From Thermococcus thioreducens (lineage in GTDB: Archaea; Methanobacteriota_B; Thermococci; Thermococcales; Thermococcaceae), in NCBI RefSeq assembly GCF_002214545.1, contig NZ_CP015105.1:1674001-1738000 (forward strand): a stretch of DNA of 64,000 nt, in the 5' to 3' direction. Below are positions 1-9,480 of the stretch, piece by piece (the stretch's first letter is position 1; every line of letters begins with the position of its first letter). The translations under genes and the position numbers were made by a program. The notes beneath the pieces were generated by a model. That model was not told the origin of the DNA. It did not search any database and worked only from the letters and a program-made list of their open reading frames with translations.

Positions 1-1363
1 TGAACTCGTCGAATACCACTAGGTCGGTATACTTGAGCACACTTTTCCAGCTCTCTGGATTTAGATACTGGAACGCCTGGGAAGTTGCGAGGACAACCCC
101 CGGTTCTTCAGTGCGAAGAGACCTTAGAAGTTTCCTAGATGCCTGATAAGTCCCTGTTTTAGGTGCTTCAAGGGTCTCAACATAGGTTTTTCTCTTTTTC
201 AGCTTCCTTCGGGCACTTGATGATACAAGGAGAGTTTTTATTCCGTTTCTTTCTAGTTTTCTCTTGGTTTCGCTTAGAATGTGCAGGCGGGGGGATATAA
301 AAATGATGAGGTCGAATTCCTCTAGATACTTCATTAGGTCCTTTTCATGCCTGAGTCTTCTCTTCATAACTCCGGTATAGAATGGCCTCGGCGTTTTAAT
401 GTGCCCCATGTTTTGCTGTATTGGTCTTTTGTCCCACCTGAGCTGGATCCCCTTATCCTTGCTTTTCTTGTGGAAGTAAAAGGTCCCGCTTGTCTCGTCG
501 TACTTTATGAATGCATTTCCGGTGTAGAAACCGTCGAGAATTTCCCTGGCATGCTCCATGAAAGACTCAGGCATCATCTTTTCCAGCAGTTCAAGTAGCT
601 TGGAGTAGTATTCGCCTATGGCAGAGAAGGAGCCGAGTTCTAGTATTGAAATCCCAAGCGGGAATACAACGACGGCCTCAATTGGAAATCTGTCGAATTT
701 CCGCGCATAGTTGAGAACCTTTGCATACTTGCCCGCGGCGTTATAGAGGGTTTTGAAACTGTATCCACTAATCCTCTTCACCCTCGTCAGAAGTTCTTCC
801 ATTGAATACGTCTCAAAACTAACGCTCCAGGCAACGTTGGTCAAGTCTGCGTCAAAGTAGCCGAACAGCACCTTGAAGTCCCCAATGGCAACTGGGGTTC
901 TTCCATTGAAAGCTATAAAATCTGGATACAGATAACCAAGGGAATATCCAACAGGGGCCTCTAAAAGGAACGTTTCGTACCGCTCACCTAAAATCTTTCC
1001 CGTTCTGTACCCCATCTGAAGGAGAGACAAAATGTTGGCAACATCCGTGTTTGCTAGGAGGGACCCGTCTATGGAGAACTTGAGGGCCCTCTTGACCTGT
1101 TTCTTCCTAAATACTTCAACGATTCTGGAAATTCTTGCATCCCTATCCAGACCATTTTCAAGAACGTAGTTGTACAGGGGCAGTGATTCCCCCGCAATCT
1201 CCCTCGCCATTTCTAAGAGGGTATCGTCTCCTTCAAGGAGGGCGTCTTCAAAATCCTCCACGTCGTAACCGTCGGGTAGTTGGTAGGCCTTTGAAGCAAG
1301 GCCCGCTTTTACTCCAAGCTCAAATGCCTCCCCATAAAGTACCGTTAAAGGATTCTCCTTCAT
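1..1363 (-). CDS. PD-(D/E)XK nuclease / superfamily 2 helicase-like protein, C-terminus beyond window
   Basis: Only the first 454 residues lie in the window. The start ATG overlaps the stop of the upstream 804-residue gene (ATGA), so the two are probably translated together. Residues 147-148 (Pro-Asp) and 162-164 (Asp-Phe-Lys) lie in two predicted strands and match the PD-(D/E)XK nuclease signature. Residues about 345-454 resemble the first half of an SF2 helicase: a strand ending in Ser-Pro-Arg (motif Ia-like), VVLATS (motif Ib-like) and VVFDEF (motif II) at the very edge. Where the P-loop should be, residues 330-334 read Thr-Gly-Val-Met-Lys, so ATP binding may be divergent or lost. Base composition looks more A/T-rich than in the genes to the right. 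A defence role is inference from architecture; no known family was recognised. Confidence 0.6.
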   Translation of the reverse strand, partial: MKENPLTVLYGEAFELGVKAGLASKAYQLPDGYDVEDFEDALLEGDDTLLEMAREIAGESLPLYNYVLENGLDRDARISRIVEVFRKKQVKRALKFSIDGSLLANTDVANILSLLQMGYRTGKILGERYETFLLEAPVGYSLGYLYPDFIAFNGRTPVAIGDFKVLFGYFDADLTNVAWSVSFETYSMEELLTRVKRISGYSFKTLYNAAGKYAKVLNYARKFDRFPIEAVVVFPLGISILELGSFSAIGEYYSKLLELLEKMMPESFMEHAREILDGFYTGNAFIKYDETSGTFYFHKKSKDKGIQLRWDKRPIQQNMGHIKTPRPFYTGVMKRRLRHEKDLMKYLEEFDLIIFISPRLHILSETKRKLERNGIKTLLVSSSARRKLKKRKTYVETLEAPKTGTYQASRKLLRSLRTEEPGVVLATSQAFQYLNPESWKSVLKYTDLVVFDEF

Positions 1364-3774
1364 TCCACAACCCCTCCCAGGAGCAGGGACGGCCGAATGA
1401 CCTTTCTCGAAACATCAGGATAAGGAGTATAGAACAGACGCTTCGTTCCGGCCAAGCTAACCCCTCCCTTCTCATCGGCCAATCCCAATGTAAACAGCAT
1501 CTCCTCGTCTGAGAGAACGCCCTCCGAAAATAGCATCATCAGGGGATGCCTGTAGATGCGGGACTCGGAATTCTCCTGGAGGTCCTTTGTTACAAAAACC
1601 CGGGCGTTATGTCCCCCAACCTCAAGCACCGCCAGCCACGACCGGTAATGCTTTTTGATGCCCATAGCTCTGTCGAACTCCTCCTTCGATAGAACCAGCC
1701 CGTCCCAGTCCACGATTATGGCGGAAGGAGGCAATCCACTGAGGGTCTCCCCAATTTCGACGTTCCTGAGGCTCTGCACATGCACCAAGTGAACCCCATC
1801 CTCTTTAACAGCATTTTCAAGGTCTTCAAATATCCGGGGGTGACTGTCGAGGGCCTTCTTCGGATTGTCCCTCCTGTATATTATCCTTTCAGGGAGGAGT
1901 CTAACGCGCTTTCCGTCCAAAAGGCCGTATGTGGAAGTTTTCAGGAGCCTGATGTAGTAGTTTGAGCTACTCGTTGAATCTCCTGCCCTGTAAAGGGACC
2001 TTGCAAATATTCCGTGGGCATAAACCCTGACGTGGGTCGCAACGTCCCTCCCATCAATTGAAAGAAGATATCCCGCGGTTGAGGTGTTCCTGAGGGACAT
2101 GGCGGCGTAGTATTCTTCCCTGTGCTGGGAAATCCTTCCCCAGACCCAGTGCTTGTCAAGATTGTTCTCATACGCCTGTAGCTTCGAGGCTCCGACGTAC
2201 CAGGCCGTGGACGGCTGTTTTCCTCTCTTCGAAGGATTAAGCAGGTAGACCACCCCTCCAATACCGTCTTCGAATTCGTACAGGCGATAAGGAACGACTT
2301 CGTTTCGTTTTTTCGACGGTACCTTTTCCCAGAGGTTGAGCGCCTCCTCATCTCCAATTGGTACATAAGGATAGACATCGTGGCCAAAGTTCTGAACGTT
2401 TACCCTTGCCCTCTCTCCAGTGCCATAGAGCAGGTCCATGCCTTCCACTCCATCCAGCAGGTGGTAATAGTAGTCGTGAACGACCGTGTTCCTGTCAGCC
2501 GTGTTGAGGAAATTCAGAAAAACAATGTGGCCCTTTGAAAGCTCCAGTCCTTCAATTCTAACGGCGTTTCTCAAGAGCGCGTAGAGGATGACTGAATCAA
2601 AGGTTGCCTTGATGACGCTCGTCCATTCTTCGACTTCTTTTGACCTTTTTCCTGAGACCGACCCAAGATTCTGTTGGAGGACTTCAATGGTTTCTGGCAG
2701 GTAATATGAGTTGGCCATCATCACCGTGAGAAGTTCCTGGATGTTCTTGATCTTCGGTGTTCCTGTTTTGTTCTTGAAGAGACTCACGAGGTATGTTGTT
2801 TTGGTGACTTTATCTACCTTTGTAGGTCTGATTGAGCCTGTTCTAACTGTTCCCGTGCGACGTACGTAGAGGGGAATTGCGCCAAGCCCTCCGAGCTTAC
2901 GCTTTTGTGAGATTTGGACAAGCCTTTTTCGGACTCTGGGAAAAACCTTCTCCCTGAGGGCAAAGAGGGCCTTCAGTTCCTCCGGTTCCAACCACTCAAT
3001 CCCATAATGCCTTAGAAACTCAACAACCTGTGGGTTGTCCTTATGCTTCAGGAGGATTCTTAGAACACTCCTGTTCTCGTCCCAGCCCTCTCCAAAGAGG
3101 GGGACAGAATAGAACTTCTCGGAGTTTGGGAAGACCGCCAGACGGACGGTTCTTATTATCCCTGGAAAGGACGGAAAGCTCTTGCCCTCGTAGTTCAGTC
3201 TCATTAATTTCTCCGAACTCTTGCTGGGGAGAGTCTTCAGGACGTCCCTGTACTTCTGGTGACCTGTGGAAGGGTTGAAGTTGTAGGTGAGATAGTCCAT
3301 TAGAGATTCCCACAGCTTGTTGAACACCTCTGAATCAAAGGCATCCCTCAGAACCTCCCGATAGTAGGTCCCAATAACCTCTTCCGAACTCTCGCCGTTC
3401 ACGAGCAATCCTACTGGGATGCCTTCCCCATTATTTGATAGCTTTCCCCACAGGATTAGGAATTCCGAACGGGGTGAGGGTATGTCCGATACCCTCCGTG
3501 CCCTTGAGATTTGCTTAACGTCCTTTTGATAACCAATGACACCCTGAGATTTAACTATCCCCAGCAGTACGTCTCCAAGACGATAATCGTCGTGAATAAG
3601 AGCGTGACCCCAGTCGTAGAGGTTTCTCATGGGAACCTCGTTGTCTAGGAGAATCCTTCGAAATTTTCCATTGGGGGGTCCAAAATACATTCCCGAACCA
3701 ATGTAATCATTAAAGGCACTTACTAATGCCCTCTGGAGCTTGGAACTTTCTCTTATGTAAACCTCTCTATCACT
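1360..3774 (-). CDS. Large unrecognised protein (804 aa) coupled to the nuclease/helicase-like gene
   Basis: I do not recognise this protein. It is a soluble, basic, mixed alpha/beta protein with no visible membrane span, signal peptide or cysteine cluster. A segment near residue 700 (SAIIVDWDGLVL) looks like a buried strand with an acidic turn, but I would not name a fold from it. The GTG start is preferred over one 12 bases upstream because an AGGTGA site lies about 5 bases before it. It overlaps the next gene by ATGA, so the two products probably act together. A TATA-like CTTATATTC lies about 40 bases before the start. With its partner it looks like an accessory module at the end of a genomic island; a defence role is inference. 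Confidence 0.7.
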   Translation of the reverse strand, partial: SDREVYIRESSKLQRALVSAFNDYIGSGMYFGPPNGKFRRILLDNEVPMRNLYDWGHALIHDDYRLGDVLLGIVKSQGVIGYQKDVKQISRARRVSDIPSPRSEFLILWGKLSNNGEGIPVGLLVNGESSEEVIGTYYREVLRDAFDSEVFNKLWESLMDYLTYNFNPSTGHQKYRDVLKTLPSKSSEKLMRLNYEGKSFPSFPGIIRTVRLAVFPNSEKFYSVPLFGEGWDENRSVLRILLKHKDNPQVVEFLRHYGIEWLEPEELKALFALREKVFPRVRKRLVQISQKRKLGGLGAIPLYVRRTGTVRTGSIRPTKVDKVTKTTYLVSLFKNKTGTPKIKNIQELLTVMMANSYYLPETIEVLQQNLGSVSGKRSKEVEEWTSVIKATFDSVILYALLRNAVRIEGLELSKGHIVFLNFLNTADRNTVVHDYYYHLLDGVEGMDLLYGTGERARVNVQNFGHDVYPYVPIGDEEALNLWEKVPSKKRNEVVPYRLYEFEDGIGGVVYLLNPSKRGKQPSTAWYVGASKLQAYENNLDKHWVWGRISQHREEYYAAMSLRNTSTAGYLLSIDGRDVATHVRVYAHGIFARSLYRAGDSTSSSNYYIRLLKTSTYGLLDGKRVRLLPERIIYRRDNPKKALDSHPRIFEDLENAVKEDGVHLVHVQSLRNVEIGETLSGLPPSAIIVDWDGLVLSKEEFDRAMGIKKHYRSWLAVLEVGGHNARVFVTKDLQENSESRIYRHPLMMLFSEGVLSDEEMLFTLGLADEKGGVSLAGTKRLFYTPYPDVSRKVIRPSLLLGGVVE

Positions 3775-3869
3775 CACTAGAGTCACCTATCCATATGGCG
3801 AAGTCAGAATATAAGAGCTTTTTGGAACCTCACAAGGGTTTTAGGATAAACAAGAGTTATTAATATGGC

Positions 3870-4544
3870 CTACTTCCACTCAAGATGAGCCCTCTTCACC
3901 TCAAGCACGCCCGAATAGCTGCATTCGCTCCACTTCTTCTCGACCTCATCGAAGACTATCCTCGCCCTGAAGAAGGGGGCATCTCTCACAAAGGTCTCGA
4001 ACTCACCGCCCTCTCCGACCACGTGGATTTTATACTTCTCATGGAGCTTCACAAGTTCCTCCAAAGCTTTCTCGTCAATCCTCCTTCCGAGCCAGCTCTC
4101 GTCGAGGCCGTAGGCGGCCGTGCCGACCATGACAACATCAAAGATGCCGATTATCTCGCGCATATACTCGATTGGGTCGCGGTGCCAGGCCGGGGCAAAG
4201 CTCTCTATGCCGAGCTCCTTTGCTACCCTGTCAACGCGCTTCTTCTGGTACTCACTGGCCAGAGCACCGGCAACGACGCCTTCTATCTTAAGCCCCTCAA
4301 GGACGGCCTTCATGTCCTCAACTTCCTTCTCCTTCTCGCCGCTGGTAAAGCCCTTGACGAGGGGAATTCCTATCGCCTTCGCCTGGAGCTCTGTGAGGTG
4401 GATGTTCGGCACGTGGTACATGTAGCTCTCGTCGCTCTCGCTTACCATCGAGACAAGGTATTTGACCTCGAACCCCTGCTTCAGAGCCCAGTAGAGGGCG
4501 TAGTTAGAGTCCTTCCCGCCCGAATACAGCACGGCAACGCGCAT
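3870..4544 (-). CDS. dph6: Diphthine--ammonia ligase (Dph6-like ATP pyrophosphatase)
   Basis: This enzyme of the adenine nucleotide alpha-hydrolase fold performs the ATP- and ammonia-dependent last step of diphthamide formation on elongation factor 2. The PP-loop SGGKDS sits at residues 8-13, followed by the family's conserved EGVVAGAL region near residue 90 and the [10 protein letters not shown] motif near residue 178. The length of 224 residues fits the archaeal family. The ATG is chosen because GGGTGAG lies four bases upstream; a GTG nine bases earlier would fall inside that site. It is divergent from the DIP-synthesis gene, 85 bases away. Assignment to the TIGR00290-type family is firm; the exact substrate is inferred from the family. 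Confidence 0.88.
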   Translation of the reverse strand: MRVAVLYSGGKDSNYALYWALKQGFEVKYLVSMVSESDESYMYHVPNIHLTELQAKAIGIPLVKGFTSGEKEKEVEDMKAVLEGLKIEGVVAGALASEYQKKRVDRVAKELGIESFAPAWHRDPIEYMREIIGIFDVVMVGTAAYGLDESWLGRRIDEKALEELVKLHEKYKIHVVGEGGEFETFVRDAPFFRARIVFDEVEKKWSECSYSGVLEVKRAHLEWK

Positions 4545-4629
4545 CTCTCTCACCCGAAAGCTTCAAATCATTGGTCGGATAACCATCACTTGAGAGAGGC
4601 TCGGCGGGGGCTTTAAAAAGGTGATGCCA

Positions 4630-5928
4630 ATGGTGCCAAAAACGGCGGTAATTCTGGCGGCAGGCCTGGGGACGAGGATGGGGGAGAGGCCCAAGGGGCT
4701 CCTGAAAGTCGCCCGGAGGGAGATCCTGTACCGGACGCTTACCCTCCTCGGACAAAACGGCGTTGAGAGGTTCGTGATAGTCACCAACGAACGCTATGCA
4801 CCTTTTTACCGGGAATTCCTTAAGCAGAGCAGTTTCAATGCCGAGCTGGTAATCAACCCCGAACCTGAAAAGGGCAACGGGCACTCCCTCCACCTGGTCA
4901 AAAACCACGTCTCTGGAAGATTCGTTCTGGTGATGGGCGACCACGTTTACGGTGAGGAATTCATCAGGGAAGCCCTTAGGGGAAGCGGCCTGATAGCCGA
5001 TAGAAAACCGAGATGGACGGACGTGGGCGAGGCGACGAAGCTCAAGGTTGAAGACGGCAGGGTGACGGAGATAGGGAAGAAGCTTGAGGGATGGGACGCG
5101 GTCGATACGGGCTTCTTTGTCTTCGATGACACAATATTCGAGATAACAGATGCGCTGGAGAGGGAGAGAGGAGGAGACTACCCCTTAAGCGAGATTGTTA
5201 AGAGGGCCGAACTGCCAGTTACCTTCCTCGACGGCCTCCCCTGGATTGATGTTGACACGCCCTCTGACCTCAGGATGGCCAAGAGGATGCTCGTCAAGAC
5301 CGCGGTGAAGGGAACGGGCGACGGGTTCATCAGCAGGCACCTCAACAGGAAAGTTTCAACCGAGATAAGCTGCCTCCTCGCCGAGAAGGTCACCCCGAAC
5401 CAGATGACCGTCATTACATTTGTCCTAGGAATGGTCTCGGCCTTTCTGACACTAGTCAGCCTTCCGCTGGCTGGAATACTGTATCAGATTAGCTCAATCC
5501 TCGACGGCGTTGACGGGGAGCTGGCGAGGGCCCAGCTCAGGGAAAGCAGGTTCGGGGGCTACATCGACTCTATCCTCGACCGCTACGTTGACGGCACGTT
5601 TCTGGCCCTCCTGGCCTATTCGGCCCTCAGAGAGCCCCTTTGGTATCTAATAGCCCTCTTTGCACTCCTCGGCTCAGTGATGGTGAGCTACTCGACCGAG
5701 AGGTTCAAGGCCGCCTACGGTGAGGACACCTACGGCTCGATTCCCGCCCTAAGAAAGCTCCCCGGCAAGAGGGACGAGAGAATCTTCACCACCATGCTCT
5801 TTCTTCTGCATCCGGTCGGGGCTTCGGTTAAGGCACTCTTCCTCCTGCTCGCTGTGCTCACGAACCTGCGGGTGGGCCTCACCACATATTTCGTCCATAA
5901 AAAAGTTTCGTATCCGAAAACTATTTAA
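4630..5928 (+). CDS. Bifunctional inositol-1-phosphate cytidylyltransferase / di-myo-inositol-phosphate-phosphate synthase
   Basis: The protein makes CDP-inositol and condenses it with a second inositol-1-phosphate, on the way to di-myo-inositol phosphate, a heat-stress solute of hyperthermophiles. Residues 1 to about 220 are a nucleotidyltransferase with ILAAGLGTRMGE near the N-terminus. The C-terminal half is a CDP-alcohol phosphatidyltransferase with several membrane spans and the DG-DGELAR-...-G-...-D-...-D signature near residue 300. Fusion of both activities is known in Thermococcales and Archaeoglobus. The ATG is picked because GGTGAT sits four bases upstream; ATG and GTG codons 6 and 9 bases earlier are alternatives. 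The synthase for its substrate follows 42 bases downstream on the same strand. Confidence 0.93.
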   Translation: MVPKTAVILAAGLGTRMGERPKGLLKVARREILYRTLTLLGQNGVERFVIVTNERYAPFYREFLKQSSFNAELVINPEPEKGNGHSLHLVKNHVSGRFVLVMGDHVYGEEFIREALRGSGLIADRKPRWTDVGEATKLKVEDGRVTEIGKKLEGWDAVDTGFFVFDDTIFEITDALERERGGDYPLSEIVKRAELPVTFLDGLPWIDVDTPSDLRMAKRMLVKTAVKGTGDGFISRHLNRKVSTEISCLLAEKVTPNQMTVITFVLGMVSAFLTLVSLPLAGILYQISSILDGVDGELARAQLRESRFGGYIDSILDRYVDGTFLALLAYSALREPLWYLIALFALLGSVMVSYSTERFKAAYGEDTYGSIPALRKLPGKRDERIFTTMLFLLHPVGASVKALFLLLAVLTNLRVGLTTYFVHKKVSYPKTI

Positions 5929-5970
5929 CCACTGTAAAATATCTTAGACCAACAAAGGGAGGTGGATGAA

Positions 5971-7119
5971 ATGGTCAGGGTTGTCATACTCGGACAGGGA
6001 TACGTTGCTAGCATTTTTGCGAGCGGCCTTGAGAAGATAAAGGCCGGAAAGATGGAGCCGTACGGAGTCCCCCTTGCCGACGAGCTCCCGATTAAAATCA
6101 AGGACATCCAGATAGTCGGTTCCTACGACGTTGATAAAGGCAAGGTCGGAAAGGACCTCTACGAGGTCGTCAAAGCCTACGATCCGGAGGCACCGGAGAG
6201 CCTCAAGGGCATCACAATCAGGAAGGGAATCCACTTGAGGAGCCTCAGGAACCTTCCGATCGAGGCCACTGGGCTTGAGGACGAGATGACGCTCAGAGAA
6301 GCGGTCGAACACCTCGTTAACGAGTGGAAGGAGCTCAAGGCGGAGGTCTTCATCAACGTCTGCACCACCGAAGCTTTTGTCCCCTTTGGAAGCAGGGAGG
6401 AGCTTGAGAAGGCCATCGCAGAGGACAACAGGGAGAGGCTCACGGCGACCCAGGTCTACGCCTATGCCATAGCCCAGTACGCCAAGGAGGTCGGAGGCGC
6501 TGCCTTCGTCAACGCGATTCCAACGCTGATAGCCAACGACCCGGCCTTCGTCGAGCTCGCCAAGGAGAGCAACATGGTTATCTTCGGCGACGACGGCGCC
6601 ACCGGCGCCACTCCGCTCACCGCAGATGTGCTGAGCCACCTCGCCCAGAGGAACCGCTATGTCCTAGACATAGCCCAGTTCAACATCGGCGGAAACAACG
6701 ACTTCCTGGCTTTGACCGACAAGGAGAGGAACAAGAGCAAGGAGTTCACCAAGAGCTCGGTCGTCAAGGAGCTCCTCGGCTACGATGCACCGCACTACAT
6801 CAAGCCGACGGGCTTCCTTGAGCCGCTCGGAGACAAGAAGTTTATCGCCATGCACATCGAGTACGTCAGCTTCAACGGTGCCAGGGATGAGCTGGTTATC
6901 ACCGGCAGGATAAACGACAGCCCGGCTCTGGCAGGACTGCTCGTCGACCTTGTGAGACTTGGAAAGATAGCCCTTGAGAAGGGGGCCTTCGGAACGGTCT
7001 ACGAGGTCAACGCCTTCTACATGAAGAACCCGGGATCTAAGGAGAGGGGCAACATACCGCGCATCATCGCCCACGAGAAGATGAGGGCTTGGGCCGGTCT
7101 GAAACCGAGATGGCTTTGA
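5971..7119 (+). CDS. myo-Inositol-1-phosphate synthase
   Basis: This NAD-dependent isomerase converts glucose-6-phosphate to L-myo-inositol-1-phosphate, feeding the adjacent DIP-synthesis enzyme. The Rossmann start ILGQGYVAS is at residues 5-13 and the family hallmark GDDGATGATP lies about residue 207, followed by NIGGNNDFLAL. The 382-residue length matches archaeal Ino1 proteins. The ATG has GGGAGGTG six bases before it; an in-frame GTG nine bases earlier lies inside that site and is unlikely. A TATA-like AACTATTTAACC overlaps the end of the previous gene, so it may have its own promoter as well as read-through. The family is heat- and salt-responsive in Thermococcales. Confidence 0.95.
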   Translation: MVRVVILGQGYVASIFASGLEKIKAGKMEPYGVPLADELPIKIKDIQIVGSYDVDKGKVGKDLYEVVKAYDPEAPESLKGITIRKGIHLRSLRNLPIEATGLEDEMTLREAVEHLVNEWKELKAEVFINVCTTEAFVPFGSREELEKAIAEDNRERLTATQVYAYAIAQYAKEVGGAAFVNAIPTLIANDPAFVELAKESNMVIFGDDGATGATPLTADVLSHLAQRNRYVLDIAQFNIGGNNDFLALTDKERNKSKEFTKSSVVKELLGYDAPHYIKPTGFLEPLGDKKFIAMHIEYVSFNGARDELVITGRINDSPALAGLLVDLVRLGKIALEKGAFGTVYEVNAFYMKNPGSKERGNIPRIIAHEKMRAWAGLKPRWL

Positions 7120-7170
7120 TTCTCTAAAACTTTTTAATCTCCTCGCCCTATTTTTCTCGGAGGGAAGTCG

Positions 7171-7773
7171 ATGAGCTGGAAGAGGGGAGCCTATCCCGAG
7201 TTCACGCTTGAGGATGCCGTTGCGGTTCTTTTTATGCTCCAGAACCCGGCGGGGAGGAAGGCCATATCCGAGGCCTTAGACCTTGGAGAGGGCAGTGTCA
7301 GGACTCTTTTGAGGAAGCTTTCATGGCGAGGCCTTATACGCTCAACCCAGCGCGGACACTCACTTAACGATGAAGGAATGAAGCTCCTCGAGAGGCTCTC
7401 AGAGCACTTCTCCGAGGTTCAGAAGGTTGGAGAGGTCGAAGGCTACCCTGCATACGGCCTGGTGGTCAGAAATCCGCCGGAGTTCAAGAGCATCGAGCTC
7501 CGCGACGAGGCCATAAGGTTCTTCGCGAGGGGCGCGCTGATACTCGTAGTCAAAGATGGTGAGCCAGTTTTTCCGGAGGATGAGAGGCCCCTGGGTGAAA
7601 CCATGCCAGAGCTTGCGAAGAACCTCAAACAATCCTTCAGGCCCAGCGAAGGTGATCTGGTCGTGGTAACTTGGGCGGAGAAAGAGGCCGACGCCATGAA
7701 GAGCGCCTACCACGTTGCACTGGCCCTCAAGGGCGACGGACTGCCTGAGGAGATAAAGTCCCTCGTGAGGTGA
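7171..7773 (+). CDS. DUF4443 winged-helix protein
   Basis: The first 75 residues form a winged helix-turn-helix: a helix around PAGRKAISEALDLG, a recognition helix SVRTLLRKLSWRGLI and a wing. The rest, to residue 200, is an alpha/beta domain of unknown function that pairs with such helices in archaeal DUF4443 proteins. A GGAGGGA site lies before the ATG. It starts a tight run with pyrF (4 bases later), the PUA protein and ribL, so it may regulate nucleotide or flavin synthesis, but no ligand or target can be read from the sequence. It is more likely a transcription regulator than an enzyme. Confidence 0.75.
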   Translation: MSWKRGAYPEFTLEDAVAVLFMLQNPAGRKAISEALDLGEGSVRTLLRKLSWRGLIRSTQRGHSLNDEGMKLLERLSEHFSEVQKVGEVEGYPAYGLVVRNPPEFKSIELRDEAIRFFARGALILVVKDGEPVFPEDERPLGETMPELAKNLKQSFRPSEGDLVVVTWAEKEADAMKSAYHVALALKGDGLPEEIKSLVR

Positions 7774-7777
7774 AGGT

Positions 7778-8413
7778 ATGAAAAAGCTTATTCTCGCCCT
7801 TGACGTGTACGACCGAAAGAGGGCACTTGAGATAGCGGAGTGCACGGCGGAATACCTCTGGGCAATTAAGGTTAACTGGCCGCTGATAATAGGCTCTGGC
7901 TTGGGCATCATCACCGAGCTCAAACAGGTTACGGGACTGCCCATAATAGCCGACTTGAAGCTCGCCGATATACCAAACACCAACAGGCTGATAGCGAGTA
8001 AAGTTTTCGAGGCCGGGGCGGACTACGTAATAGCCCACGGCTTCGTTGGAAAGGACAGTGTTAAGGCTGTTATGGAGCTCGGGAATACCATAATCGTCGT
8101 GGAGATGAGCCACCCCGGAGCGAGGGAGTTCATCCAGCCGGCGACAGACAAACTAATCGAACTGGCCAACAAACTTGAGCCCTTTGGAGTTATAGCGCCC
8201 GCAACGCGGCCAGAGCGCGTTTCGTACATACGCTCTAAGCTGAAGCCGGGGCTCAAAATTCTCACCCCGGGCGTCGGAGCCCAGGGCGGTAAAGTGAGAG
8301 AGGTTTTAAAGGCCGGTGCCGACTACATCATAGTGGGGCGGTCTATTTACGCCAGTGAGAACCCCAGAGAGAGCGCGAGGAGGATTTTTGAGGAGATAAA
8401 GGAGGTGGTCTAA
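7778..8413 (+). CDS. pyrF: Orotidine 5'-phosphate decarboxylase
   Basis: PyrF decarboxylates orotidine monophosphate to UMP, the last step of de novo pyrimidine synthesis. The TIM-barrel protein carries LALDV at residues 5-9 and the catalytic Asp-Leu-Lys-Leu-Ala-Asp-Ile segment near residue 68; GADYIIVGRSIY closes the barrel with the phosphate site. At 211 residues it is a typical short archaeal form. Its stop TAA shares a base with the ATG of the next gene, so translation is coupled. Confidence 0.96.
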   Translation: MKKLILALDVYDRKRALEIAECTAEYLWAIKVNWPLIIGSGLGIITELKQVTGLPIIADLKLADIPNTNRLIASKVFEAGADYVIAHGFVGKDSVKAVMELGNTIIVVEMSHPGAREFIQPATDKLIELANKLEPFGVIAPATRPERVSYIRSKLKPGLKILTPGVGAQGGKVREVLKAGADYIIVGRSIYASENPRESARRIFEEIKEVV

Positions 8414-8931
8414 TGGAGCTCAAAGTCAAGCACCCGCTCAGCAAGAAGGAAGTCAAAGAGATAATCCGTGAGATGAGCGAGACTTTCGGTGAGGAGATAG
8501 CGAAGAAGATGCTGAACAAGAAGGACAGGGTCGAGGTTGCTGAATTTGACAAGACAACTGAGATACTCCTCGTTAACGGCAGGCCATTCTTCATCAGGAG
8601 AAAAGACCTCATATTCCCGCTGGTCATAGCCCTCTACGAGCTCTCCAACGAAGAAGATTTGAGGAAGTGGCCGAGAAGGGTAGTGGTCGACGCCGGTGCG
8701 GTGCCGTTCATCATCAAGGGCGCGGACGTTATGGCCGCGGGAATAACCGATGCCGATGAGAACATCAGGGAGGGCGACTTCGTCTTCGTGGTGGAGGAGG
8801 ACTACGGAAGGCCTTTGGCCATTGGCATCGCCCTGATGAGCGGTAAGGCCATGAAGGAGAAGCCCAAGGGGAAAGCAGTGAAGAACATCCACCACGCCAA
8901 GGACAGGATCTGGGAGCTGACGGTGGGCTGA
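8413..8931 (+). CDS. PUA-domain RNA-binding protein (MCT-1-like)
   Basis: The N-terminal 75 residues are a small charged alpha/beta domain and residues about 85-165 form a PUA fold, with [21 protein letters not shown] marking its start and [13 protein letters not shown] its end. This layout matches the archaeal relatives of MCT-1/Tma20, linked to ribosomes or tRNA, although the exact RNA partner is not known. It overlaps pyrF by one base and ends one base before ribL, so it belongs to the same transcript. Confidence 0.82.
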   Translation: MELKVKHPLSKKEVKEIIREMSETFGEEIAKKMLNKKDRVEVAEFDKTTEILLVNGRPFFIRRKDLIFPLVIALYELSNEEDLRKWPRRVVVDAGAVPFIIKGADVMAAGITDADENIREGDFVFVVEEDYGRPLAIGIALMSGKAMKEKPKGKAVKNIHHAKDRIWELTVG

Positions 8932-8932
8932 G

Positions 8933-9388
8933 ATGGGGGAAAAAGAAAGCGGAAGGAAAATCCGCGTCTTGGTTGGGGGAGTTTTCGACATCCTGCACGT
9001 CGGCCACATCCACTTTCTCAGCCAGGCCAAGGCACTGGGAGACGAGTTGATAGTAATAGTCGCCCATGACGAGACCGTTAGGAGACAGAAGCGTAGGGAA
9101 CCGGTGAACAGTGCCGAAGACAGGGCAGAACTGTTGAGGGCCCTCAAGATGGTGGACGAGGTCTACATAGGCTCCCCAGGGAGCATAGACTACGAGCTGG
9201 TGAAGCGGATAAACCCAGATATAGTCGCAATAGGGCCCGACCAGAGATTCAGCTGCGAGCGCCTTAAGGATGAACTGAGGGAGCACGGCATAGACGCCGA
9301 GGTCATAAGGATACCCTACCTCTACAAGAGGGACAGGGCGAAGACCAGCAAAATAATCCAGAGGATAATAGAAACGTTCTGCGACTGA
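8933..9388 (+). CDS. ribL: Archaeal FAD synthetase (cytidylyltransferase-like)
   Basis: The protein belongs to the nucleotidyltransferase superfamily and is the archaeal RibL type that adenylates FMN to FAD. The first signature [10 protein letters not shown] at residues 17-26 holds the HxGH motif, and [18 protein letters not shown] near the end supplies the second nucleotide-binding region (the ISSTxxR counterpart is RAKTSKI). The 151-residue length fits the family. It follows the PUA gene with one base between and closes the pyrF transcript. Cysteine 105 (RFSCERL) is a conserved feature of RibL. Confidence 0.88.
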   Translation: MGEKESGRKIRVLVGGVFDILHVGHIHFLSQAKALGDELIVIVAHDETVRRQKRREPVNSAEDRAELLRALKMVDEVYIGSPGSIDYELVKRINPDIVAIGPDQRFSCERLKDELREHGIDAEVIRIPYLYKRDRAKTSKIIQRIIETFCD

Positions 9389-9480
9389 TTTTATCCCCTT
9401 ATTCCACTGGAGTGAGAGGGAGCCGGGGCGTGATTTTAGGGGGCTGATTCTAGCCCTGAATCGAGTGGTCTGGATTAACG

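Noticed and set aside
1135-1512. Plus-strand frame of 125 codons at the left edge
   Set aside because: It lies across the junction of two coupled minus-strand genes and has no start signal or domain.
9389-9480. Possible guide RNA or terminator between ribL and the SegB-like gene
   Set aside because: CTGA-like boxes and a GGGCT/AGCCC hairpin are there, but no proper C box; I read it only as a probable terminator region.
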